64,000 bases of DNA from Casuarina equisetifolia (taxonomy: Eukaryota > Streptophyta > Magnoliopsida > Fagales > Casuarinaceae). Positions 22,093 through 32,400 of this stretch are shown here, piece by piece. Below the pieces are notes generated by a model. The model did not search any database. It was not told the origin of the DNA and saw nothing but the letters and a program-made list of their open reading frames with translations. The stretch's first letter is position 1, and every line of letters starts with the position of its first letter. The stretch spans positions 6,579,501 through 6,643,500 of the forward strand of contig CM052361.1 in NCBI GenBank assembly GCA_028551475.1. The letters are read 5' to 3'. The position numbers and the translations under genes were made by a program.

Positions 22093-25000
22093 TCATATTC
22101 TCATGGAATGTCAGGGGCTTGAATAAAAGCCCTAAACAAAAGGAGGTACGAGAAGTTATCAAGAATGCTAAAGCTGACATTGTCATTCTATTAGAACACA
22201 AAATAAAAGAAGATAAAGCACAATGGGTGATAGATTATCTTTTTCCCCAATGGGGTTTTATCCATAATTATAGAGATAATGAAAATGGTAGGATTTGGAT
22301 TGTATGGAAAAAGCCACAGCTTAACATCACAGTGTTTAGTAGTTCTAAACAGGTAGTGAATTGTAAAGTGGAAGAGGGACATGAAGTATGGTACTTATTT
22401 GCCATCTATGCAGCAAATGCAGCAAATGAACGAAAGGATCTTTGGAGTAACCTCACACAATGTTATAACAGTTATGGAAAGAACACTCAATGGCTACTAG
22501 TAGGGGATTTTAATACAGTGAGGAATCTAAATGAGAGGGTTAGTGTAGCTAGTAGATGGATAGAAGGAATAGAAGATTTCAACAAGTTCATAAGTGATGC
22601 AGAACTTATAGAACCAAACTTTGTAGGACCGCTCCTATCATGGACGAACAAAGGTAAAGGAATAGGGTTCAAAGGCAATAAATTAGATAGATGTTTGGTA
22701 AACCCTAAATGGCTGCAAAGTAATATGGATTTCTTCATTGAATTTAGTACTCCTGGATTGTCAGATCACAGTCTTTGCATTATCAAGGTGGGCAATAATA
22801 GACCAAGTCAGAAAAGGACTTTTAGATTTTTCAACTTTTGGCCAGACAACCCCCAATTTATGACAATAGTGAAGAATATTTGGCAACAAAGGGTTGATGG
22901 CACTATAATGTATAGAATAATGATAAAGTTGAAGGAAATGAAAAAAGAGTTGAGAAAGCTAAATAGAGAGGAATTTGGAGAACTACTAAGGAAAACAGAG
23001 GTAGCAAGGAAGCAGCTACAAATAGCATAAGCAAAGCTCTTTGATGATCCTTCAAATACCCAATTGCGCAATGAAGAAAAGGAGTGGTTAGAAAAGTTAC
23101 TAATATATAGCAAGCATGAAGAAATACTTCTGAAGCAAAAATCAAGGAATAATTGGTTGAAAGAGGGAGATTGTAATAGTAAAGTCTTTTTTGGAAGCAT
23201 GATGAAGAGGAGAGCAAAAAATCACATTGTCAAGCTGGAATTAGATGATGGGCAACTTACTGAAGATCCTGAAATGATAAAGAACAAAATTCTAAATTAT
23301 TATCAAAACTTGCTAGGGAGGGCAAACCAACCTCAACCATCAAAAACAAGATTAAGAGAGTTATTTCCTATGGAAATTCCAGAAGAGATAAAGAGAAGCC
23401 TTATAACAGACGTTCAAAGAAAAGATATACAAAAGGTCCTTAATACTTTTGGTGATTACAAAGCTCCAAGTCCTGATGGATATAATAGCTTCTTCTTCAG
23501 GAAAGCATGGAGTATTATAGGGAGTGACATAGAAGATGCAGTAATAGTTTTCTTTCAAAGGAGACAGCTACTGCGAAGCATAAATTCAACAGTAATCTCT
23601 CTTGTCCCTAAGAAAATTAATGCCACCAATATGAAAGATTTTAGACCAATAGCTTGTTGCAATGTGTTGTACAAGATCATATCTAAAATTGTGGTAGGAA
23701 GACTAAGTTTAGCTTTGCCTCATTTCATACATCCGTGTCAGACAGTTTTTGTGCCAGGAAGGAACATTAAGGAAAATATTTTGTTGTGTCAAGAGTTAAT
23801 GCACAATTATCACAAAGATATTCATGGGAAAAGGGTGGCAATTAAGGTTGATATTATGAAAGCATATGATTCAATAGACTGGAATGCAATCCTAAATACA
23901 CTGGAAGTTTTGAAGTTCCCAGACAAATTTAGATTGCTGATTGAAGGCTGCATCACTACTGTAGGATATTCTGTGAACATCAATGGCTCTCATACAGGTT
24001 TTTTTAAGGGGGCAAAGGGACTTAGACAAGGAGACCCTCTCTCTCCTTTTCTCTTTGTTATTGTGATGGAGATTCTTAACAGAATTATACAAAATAAAGT
24101 ATCTTTTGGAATGTTTAAATTTCACTGGAAATGCGCCAAAGAAAAGATCACTCATTTATGCTTTGCTGATGATCTCTTTTTGTTTGCTCATGGAGATATT
24201 GAGTCCATATTATGTTTACTAGATGCTATGCAAGAGTTTGAAGATATAACAGGTTTGAAGATGCATCCAGAGAAGTGTCAAATTTTCTTTTCAGGCTTGT
24301 CAGAACAGGAAAAGGCTCTAATACTTGATCATATTCCTGTCCAATAAGGCCAACTTCCCATAAAATACTTAGGAGTACCATTGATTACTAAAAGACTCTC
24401 CAACCTAGATTGTACTATCTTGATAGAAAAGATATTGAGAAGAATTGAAGGTTGGGAGTCTAAGCATATTAGTTATGGGGGGAGACTGCAGCTAGCCAAA
24501 AGTGTTCTGTTCTCATTGCAAACATATTGGATGCAAATTTTTCTACTGCCAAAACAGACCCTTTATGAAATTGAAAAAAGGATTAGAACTTTCCTTTGGA
24601 CAGGTAAATCTAATGGACGATGTGTAGCGAAAGTGGCATGGAAAGAAGTTTGCTAGCCTAAAGTTTCTGGAGGACTAGGTTTGATAGACATTCACACTTG
24701 GAATAAAGCAGCAATTGGAAAACTCTTATGGTTTCTTGTGCATCCCAATTCAAACTCCTTATGGGTTAAATGGATGATACCAGAAAATTTGAAGGAAAGG
24801 AATGTATTAGAAGTTGAGATGAAAGGATCATTAGCTTGGAGTTTCAAGAATATTTTACAAGTAAGAAGTGAACTAACACAACTAGTGACAGACTCATAAT
24901 ACAATATTGCCAAGAGTTATGTAGCACTAAGAGAGAACAGAGAAGATTCCAAATGGGCAACACTTGTTTGGAAAGAAGGAGTACCGAAGCATAATTTTAT

Positions 25001-25478
25001 ATGTTGGATCATTTTAAGAGACAAACTATCCACAGCAGATCGGGTGGCAAAATGGAATAGTTCAGTGGATCTACGATACAACCTTTGCCAACAAGAAGAA
25101 GAATCACATGAACATTTATTTTTTAAGTGTAGGTTCACAAACTACATCTGGAAGGCTTTGTTAGGCATGAATGGATTAACTCGAAGAATTAAACATTGGA
25201 GAGCTGAAATATGTTGGATGATCAACACTGTTAAGAGGAAGAGCTTTGCAGCTACTTTGCTTAGTATATCTTTCAAGGCCGTATTGTATCACATTTGGAG
25301 CGAAAGGAATAGAAGAAGATTCAGCAATACAAGTCTAGAAAACTCAACCGTTATTGCTAAAATCAAAAAGGACGTGAGAGGCAAGATTTCATCTACTAGA
25401 GGAGTCAAGCTTACAAATTGTAACAAATTTTTACAAGAGCTTTGGAATTTACCAAGTGCAATATTTAAGCTTAGATGA
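22089..25478 (+). pseudogene. LINE-1a ORF2: endonuclease-reverse transcriptase
   Basis: One continuous frame of 1,130 codons with in-frame stops at 23028-23030, 24345-24347, 24654-24656 and 24897-24899, and no frameshift. The N-terminus is an APE-type endonuclease (IIFSWNVRGLNKSPKQKE, LLVGDFNTVRN, LSDHSLCIIKV). RT motifs follow: DFRPIACCNVLYKIISKI, VAIKVDIMKAYDSIDWNAIL, GLRQGDPLSPFLFVIVMEIL, and FADDLFLF at about 24161-24184. The C-terminus (25044-25478) is the zf-RVT type, with NLCQQEEESHEHLFFKC and W-rich segments. The enzyme would nick target DNA and prime reverse transcription of element RNA. The stops fit CAA-to-TAA or TGG-to-TAG changes. Confidence 0.88.
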
Positions 25479-25551
25479 TGATATTTGTAATCGAACAATC
25501 TTGTAAATTTTTTACGGGTGATATATAATTTGACCTTTCACCAAAAAAAAA

Positions 25552-25565
25552 ATATATGTATATAT
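25552..25565 (+). repeat. Target-site duplication, right copy (LINE-1a)
   Basis: ATATATGTATATAT follows the poly(A) tail and equals 21349-21362. Confidence 0.75.
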
Positions 25566-25848
25566 ATATTGTCTCGTTCCTTCGTTTACAAGATTTTGCT
25601 GTTCAGGCAGGTTAATTTCCTTTACTTTGTTGCGTGGATTTGAAAGAAGTTTTGAGGTACATTAAGTAGATAAGGATCAGTGATCTTGAGTAATCAGGGC
25701 TACATATCCATTAATCAAGGTTAATGCCAACATTGATGGCACTTGCCAATCGATCTTGCTTAAAGATTTTCTTTAGAGGAATGAAAACGACATATGCCTA
25801 GATTCTTCATCAATGCATAAGTTAAGGCATCTGAGACTTCTCAATGGG

Positions 25849-26007
25849 TGACCATTAAAAGTTAAGTTTTATTTTGTTTTTATTTTTATTTTTATTTTGG
25901 TTAGGTAAAGGAGGGTGTAGGGGTGAGGTGGTGTTGAATGTGGGACCCACTGGTCCCAACCGTTGCTACTCCAACTAAGCTGAGGTACTTGTTGACCATT
26001 AAAAGTT
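25849..26007 (-). mobile_element. tRNA-type SINE with 15-bp target-site duplications
   Basis: TGACCATTAAAAGTT at 25849-25863 is repeated exactly at 25993-26007. Between them, on the minus strand, the element starts ACAAGTACCTCAGCTTAGTTGG, which contains a Pol III A-box match (CAGCTTAGTTGG). It continues through a GC-rich body with a GGGACC...GGTCCC inverted motif and ends in an A-rich tail of AAAAAT repeats. Length, internal promoter, tail and duplications all fit a short plant SINE. A clear B box was not found. Confidence 0.72.
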
Positions 26008-26625
26008 TAGTCTTCAATTTTTTTTTAATAGTTCTTTCCCTTGTGATATAATCATTAAGTCTTTTTTTTCTATGATTAGAAAAGAAAATTCATTTTTAAT
26101 ATGCTTTTCAACTTGCAAATTAAAAATCAAGGCCTCGTAGATTAGATCTCAATATCCGATGCAAACCCCTCAAAACAATATCTAGCCAAATCCGTTAAGT
26201 TTTAAGCGGGAGTAGTCACAACTACGACGTTCCGCAGTGGACAAAAATATAATTTGTGAAACAAGGGCTTCTTTGTGCTTGGTGAGACTCCACAAGTCTT
26301 GGTGAGGATTGTGAGACTCCCTAGTTATAGATTATTTCTTACTGGTGTGCTGCATCTATAGGTGAGTGCTAAGAACAAATTAGAGTCTTCTGTTTTTACC
26401 TTTTTTAAAAAAAATTCAAAATTAAAATTAACTCTAGATCTTCATTTCCAATATAACTAACTTTCGCAACAATATATGACTGGTACTGACTTTGTGAAGA
26501 TAATAATTTCTTTTGTTTTTAACATAATGTACCTCTCTATATCTTTGTCTTAACTTCAAGGAATCAAGATTTCGTTTTCAACTACAACACTAAAGTCAAG
26601 GTTTGTTTGATCTTAAACTTTTTAG
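26008..26625. other. RLP-unit distal flank (A copy)
   Basis: No gene recognised. Together with 25600-25848 it resembles 36960-37460: 'tttgtgaaacaagggct', 'tgtgcttggtgag', 'gattttctt...aggaatgaaaacga'. Unit A therefore originally ended here, before the SINE and LINE arrived. Confidence 0.5.
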
Positions 26626-26880
26626 TTTTCCTCATCAGCTTTGTTTGGTAAGCATTTAGTTTTCTTTCTTATTTGTTAAGTATGAAGTTGTGAACTATAT
26701 TAGATACCTTTGACTACTTATCTATCAGTCTTTCTTTTCATTATCATCTTTGTTTGGTAGACATTTAGTCTTCTTTCTTCTTTCTTCTTTTTTAAGTTCA
26801 AATTTTTGACCTCTTATTGTTTTTCACAATTTTGTTAGACACCTTTGATTACTTATATATCAATCTTTCTTTTCATTTGG
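26626..26880. repeat. Local tandem duplication, about 120 bp x 2
   Basis: 'ctttgtttggtaagcattta' to 'tatctatcagtctttctttt' (26640-26738) is followed by a similar unit, 'ctttgtttggtagacattta' to 'atcaatctttcttttc' (26750-26875). The copies differ by substitutions and a small insertion. No coding role is seen. Confidence 0.6.
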
Positions 26881-26963
26881 TTATAGAACTTATTTTAAGT
26901 AGCACTTGCTTTATAGCTTTTTGGTTATTCTTTTTTGAACCTTCTCTTTGTAATCTTCTAACA

Positions 26964-27279
26964 ACCCCTAAAATATTGAAACCTAAACTTCTTTATGGTT
27001 CATTTACAATGACCAAGACTCTTGGAAGTATGTTGAGATGTCTGTTGTCAACCTTTTCTATTAAAGTTTAGAGAGTCTCTAAACTTTAATAGAAAAGGTT
27101 GACAACAGACATCTCAACATACTTCCAAGAGTCTTGGTCATTTACAATGAACCATAAAGAAGTTTGACTCTCTAAACTTTAATAGAAAAGGTTGACAACA
27201 GACATCTCAACATACTTCCAAGAGTCTTGGTCATTTACAATGAACCATAAAGAAGTTTAGGTTTGAATATTTTAGGGGT
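26964..27279. repeat. Foldback array: one target flank and two inverted copies
   Basis: The flank segment at 26964-27075 is followed by its reverse complement at 27076-27165 (90 bp), then by a second, longer reverse-complement copy at 27168-27279 (112 bp). The palindrome centre is GTTTAGAGAGTCTCTAAAC at 27066-27084, with a single central G. The second inverted copy ends exactly where the truncated LINE starts. The first arm pair could form a hairpin with about 90-bp arms and a one-base loop. Confidence 0.85.
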
Positions 27280-28208
27280 AGCGAAAGTGGCATGGAAAGA
27301 AGTTTGTTGGCCTAAAGTTTCTGGAGGACTAGGTTTGATAAACATTCACACTTGGAATAAAGCAGCAATTGGAAAACTCTTATGGTCTCTTGTGCATCCC
27401 AATTCAAACTCCTTATGAGTTAAATGGATGATACCAGAAAATTTGAAGGAAAGGAATGTATTAGAAGTTGAGATGAAAGGATCACTAGCTTGGAGTTTTA
27501 AGAATATTTTACAAGTAAGAAGTGAACTAACACAACTAGTGACAGACTCATAATATAATATTGCCAAGAGTTATGTAGCACTAAGAGAGAACAGAGAAGA
27601 TTCCAAATGGGCAACACTTGTTTGGAAAGAAGGAGTACCGAAGCATAATTTTATATGTTGGATCATTTTAAGAGACAAACTATCCACAGCAGATCGGGTG
27701 GCAAAATGGAATAGTTCAGTGGATCTACGATACAACCTTTGCCAACAAGAAGAAAAATCACATGAACATTTATTTTTTAAGTGTAGGTTCACAAACTACA
27801 TCTGGAAGGCTTTGTTAGGCATGAATGGATTAACTCAAAGAATTAAACATTGGAGAGCTGAAATATGTTGGATGATCAACACTGTTAAGAGGAAGAGCTT
27901 TGCAGTTACTTTGCTTAGTATATCTTTCAAGGCCGTATTGTATCACATTTGGAGCGAAAGGAATAGAAGAAGATTCAGCAATACAAGTCTAGAAAACTCA
28001 ACCGTTATTGCTAAAATCAAGAAGGACGTGAGAGGCAAGATTTCATCTACCAGAGGAGTCAAGCTTACAAATTGTAACAAATTTTTACAAGAGCTTTGGA
28101 ATTTGCCAAGTGCAATATTTAAGCTTAAATGATAATATTTGTATTCGAACAATCTTGTAAATTTTTTACGGGTGATATATAATTTGACCTTTCACCAAAA
28201 AAAAAAAA
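27278..28208 (+). mobile_element. 5'-truncated L1 LINE copy (LINE-1b)
   Basis: About 930 bp, nearly identical to 24627-25551 of LINE-1a, covering the ORF2 C-terminus, the 3' UTR and a poly(A) ending at 28208. The frame 27698-28132 differs from the LINE-1a equivalent by only a few residues. It shares the TAA stop of LINE-1a at the DS-stop-YN position (27550-27552). It lacks the TAG seen at 24654 (TTG G here) and has its own TGA near 27416. The left junction shares GT with the end of the inverted flank copy. Confidence 0.88.
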
Positions 28209-28217
28209 GTTTAGAGA
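28209..28217 (+). repeat. Target-site duplication, right copy (LINE-1b)
   Basis: GTTTAGAGA follows the poly(A) and equals 27066-27074 at the end of the uninverted flank segment. This marks where the flank was split by the insertion. Confidence 0.7.
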
Positions 28218-29160
28218 CCAACCACTTTTGTCCTTTGTACTATACAGTAAAAACTTTGGAAAGTCTCCTAAATTTGCTTCTAATTAATTTTATTAGTAAC
28301 CCTTTCTCACATTCATAACCAAAAACAATAGATGATCATAACAATCTTTGAATCCTTTTTCCCCCTTGGCTTGAAAAACCTTCTTTTGAGTATATTAAGA
28401 TGTCTATTTTTCTTTTTATATACTCCATTATCCTTTCCCACAATTTCCTATAATATTCCTTGCAATCCTAAAATGGTGTTCCAGAAAAATACCAATTATA
28501 AAGAACTGAGAAATTTGAAATGGGACTATTCTAATTTCACTTCCTTTAACTCCTTACAATAGCTTAGCCCCAATATCACTTTGTTACAATCAAGATTGTA
28601 AATGTAAAAAAACAAAAAACAAAACAAAAAACAAATATATACATATGCTAAAGGAAGATTAGGTGGAAAGGATGATCAAAAGCACCATAAAAATATTCTG
28701 ATGAATATACGACCAATCAATTAAGTACATTAATATTTTTAAGTTATAGATGAGTCGTATCTAGGACTCCCTTTGTGTATCCATCTATCCAAGGGATGGA
28801 AGGGCAAAGGCCTTTGGTTTTTTCCTGTTGTGAAAGAGTTGAACAATGAATCAGGTCCTGTAGGAACAAGGTTTAAGTCTACTGGTCTGTTAGGATGCCT
28901 TAGCTGTGTACATCACTGCACTTCCACTTGACACCTATCGTAATGATAAACCATTACTATTCATAACTCTAACTCTAAGTGCCTTCATTTTTGGTAAAAC
29001 ACACTTATGATATTTTAGTTTGATACATACTTGGTTATAGCATATCAGTTGTCTTTCATGATACTTACTGAAGAACAGAAGGGCAAGGAAGAAAGAAGAA
29101 GGATAATGTAAATTGTCACTTTTTTTTTTTTTATGTCGCACTCTGGTGTCCGTCATTCAT
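28218..29160. other. Spacer between LINE-1b and the RLP-B promoter
   Basis: AT-rich, no gene recognised. An A-rich CAAAAAA tract is present near 28600-28640. Confidence 0.4.
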
Positions 29161-29426
29161 GCAGACTTACCCGAGAACAAAGTGAACTAGAAGGGGAAAA
29201 AAAAAGGTAAAGGGAAGATGGCTAATGTCCATTGTCCCTGGCAAGATATCTACCAACGGTCAAAAAGTTGGGCCAGAGGTATAGTTCAACCCTTCGATAT
29301 TCTAAACAGGTTCCACAACCTTTAATAGTAAATTACCACTAAACTTCCTACATTCCATTAACTCTTTCCTGTACCAACTGCCCTCGACCCCACAGCACTC
29401 GCATCTTCCTCTCCAACATTTACTAG

Positions 29427-29435
29427 TATAAAAAC
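29427..29435 (+). promoter_or_regulatory. TATA box of RLP-B
   Basis: TATAAAAAC lies 50 bp before the RLP-B start codon, giving room for a short 5' UTR. The surrounding 'ctagtataaaaactgg' is the counterpart of the weaker site in RLP-A. Confidence 0.6.
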
Positions 29436-29476
29436 TGGTCTAGTAATGAACAAAAGAGTCCAAATCGTATTTCTCT

Positions 29477-32400
29477 ATGGAGCGGCCTCTAGTGAAGTGC
29501 CTTTTGCTGGGTTTGGTAGTCACAATTCAAATTCACGGACTCGGAGGTTGCTTTGAAGAAGAGAGGATGGGTCTCCTCCAATTCAAGAAGTTCGTCAGAT
29601 ACAGCGGCGCTTCCGCAGACCGTCTTCTTCCTTCGTGGGTAGATAATTCAGAGAGTGATTGCTGTGGATGGGAACGAGTAGTGTGCAATTCCGCCACTGG
29701 TCACGTGGCTGAGCTCTCCCTCCACGGTATCAACTACTTTGAAAATGCACTTGGTTATTCTGATTACGGGAACCGTACAATTTGGCGCCTGAATGTCACC
29801 ATCTTTTGGGCTTTCAAGGAGCTAACAAGTTTGAATTTATCATTAAATGAAATTTGCGGTTCGACTGAGGATGAAGGTATGTAAAGCCTCCCACTTCATT
29901 AATAGTATAGGCACCTTTGTAATATGTTCATTATGAATACTTTTACTAGAAACTAATTGGTTTTGTGGTGGTTATGTACATTTATTTACAAAATAGGAGG
30001 CTCTAGCTCATGTTCGTTGTTGATATTGGAAATTTTTAATCATGTTGATGTTGATAATGATGTTCATTTTTAGTTATCGTTATTACTGTTGAGCCAAAGT
30101 ATAACTGTTTCTATTTCTTGCAATCTTATCATAGGTTTTGAAAGTTTGTCGAGGTTAAAAAGATTGGAGACATTGGATCTTGGTTTTAACCAGTTCAACG
30201 GGAGCATCATGCAATCATTGAGTGCAATCACATCCCTTAAGAATCTTATTCTTAATAACAATTACCTGGAGGGATCCTTTCCTAGAGAAGGAATGCTTAT
30301 TTCCGAAGTACTCTTATAACATTGAAATATTCATATTTCTTGACACCTTTTCATTTATGTACAGAATTATCAGCTTTGGAACATTTGGAGACGTTGGATT
30401 TACGCTTCAACCAACTGAATGGTTCTCTAAGTTTGCAAGGTACACAAAGAGAGAGTCAGCTCTCCTAATTAGCCTTAGTAGCATGCTTCAATAAATGCTC
30501 TAGGATGAATTGATTTATGAAAATTACGATTCCATCACTGTTCATACATCTGCATGACCATCACCTTGTATTTATGCGTTAACTAGCTTAGGTGGGAAGC
30601 AGATTGATGCGCTGTGTATGCCTTAGGTTTGATACTTGTTATTTTGCAGACAATATTAGAAACTTTGGATTCATTTTACGGAAAGAAAATGGATACAGTC
30701 GTTTGGCCTTCAATTCTATCTAAAAGAAGAGCTTAGGCGGAAAATTTTCTTGATTTTTTCACAATTTAATTATGTCTTCTGATAGAGATGTTTGGAGTGT
30801 ATAAGCTGTAATAACAGTTTTATGATTATGGTTTCCTACTTAGGCTTCAAACCTTTTCATTGTTTGAGTAGGTCTTGTAACCTTGTAAAATGTACTTTCA
30901 AAGCTATAAGCTGCATAATGCTTGTTGTAGCTATCCTCCAATCTATTCATTTTCTGTTTTTTTCCCGAGACTAATAGAATTACTTCTCTACCCGCCGCTT
31001 TTGTTACAAATCATGTTGTTCAGTACACCACTGTTGTTATCTCCTACGGCAACTACAACTTTGATTGTGTTTATCCTAGGTAGCATTTTCACACATGTCT
31101 GAAGCTCATGTAAAAGGGAAGTGCAGATGACGTTGGCGTTTTGCAATAGTTAAGTTGGGTTTGTAGTGTAAAAGCTTGCAATTTGGCTTTGTTTGTGACA
31201 GAAAACTTCTACAAAGGTGCCATTCAACCTAGAGGCCTATCGGGGATTGCTATTGATTGCTATACGCTTACAAAATGCTTCCACCAACATTGACCTTATT
31301 CTTTGCTTATGAAACGTTCTTGGAAGAAGAGTCCCACATCGGGGCACAAAGAAGAAAACAAAGCACTATATATGGGAGAGAAAACCCTCCTCTTATAAGC
31401 TGGCTTTTAAGTGGGTGGGCCTCTCTTATATATTAAAACCCAACAGTGGTATCAGAGCCAGGTTTCGGTCTAACTGGGCGTGGTGACTGTGGGTACCGGG
31501 CTGAAGAACTTAAAAATGCCTGGGCCAACACTAATATGGACAGACATGGGCTGTCAACAAAACACTAAAATGGGTCAGACATGGGTTGATCCAGGCCCGT
31601 TGTGTGACAGGGGGACTCTTGGAGCGCAATCACGATACCATTGTTTTTTATTGGATGTCGTAACTACAAATATGCCACCATGGCTTCACGCTCTTTCAGA
31701 TTTCTAAAAGGTTTATCTATGCTGAGAAGGTCGAAACACCAAAACCCCGAAGCCAGAACCAGATCGACAAAGAATCAGGAAGCGCTTGGGTGCACAGCCA
31801 CTCCTTAATCCCTGGACTTACATCGAAACAGGAGGGACGATTGAAAATCTAGATATGTGTGCAACAAAAATTCTTCTTGGTCTTGCAATTACGTCATAAG
31901 GACTTATAACTTTCTCCTTTACTCAGCCTTCCCTTTATTTTCTCCTTTCATAAATAGGGCTTACGAACATGGAATCTTAGGCTATATGGGGTTTACGAAA
32001 TAAGATGCAGCCGTAAGTGAGGGAAAAATAAATTGAAAACCAAAAATAAAGGAGTTGTTAATAAGACTTCCGAGATGTATGGGATTTATAAAGATGATCA
32101 TAAACGAAACACTTTTTTTTTATTTTTTGTTAAAGTAATAAAAAACACACTAGTTCGCTTATCGTTTGAGCATAGCAGACTATATTCTCCTTGACTGACG
32201 AGCAATATGCCCTTTTATGTTGGCACTTTCTAATTTACCATTCTTTTGTTCTGTTTCTGGCAACTTCACAAAAACTGACCACAGAAGCATTAGCTCACCC
32301 TTGTTGCACGGCATATTGTTCCATTTACGGCCAACATGTTGTGTTCACTTTGCTGCAGATTTGACTAATCTGAAAAGCTTAAAAGTTTTGCTTTTGCAAC

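Larger units (their letters stand above)
21363..25551 (+). mobile_element. Plant L1 LINE, 5'-truncated (LINE-1a)
   Basis: Non-LTR retrotransposon of the plant L1 clade, about 4.2 kb, ending in a short poly(A) at 25543-25551. It holds the C-terminal part of ORF1 and a full-length ORF2 (endonuclease, reverse transcriptase, zinc-binding C-terminus) in one frame broken only by four stops. The 5' end is truncated inside ORF1 and carries a displaced 20-bp repeat (21361-21380 equals 21443-21462). The insertion falls between duplicated RLP-unit flanks: sequence on its right (25600-26370) aligns with 36960-37460 behind RLP-B. Confidence 0.9.

Noticed and set aside
30291..30319. Reading RLP-B exon 2 straight on to its stop as the natural end of a short secreted protein
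   Set aside because: Exons 3-7 continue in phase with RLP-A homology and a full membrane anchor, so a spliced gene is the better model.
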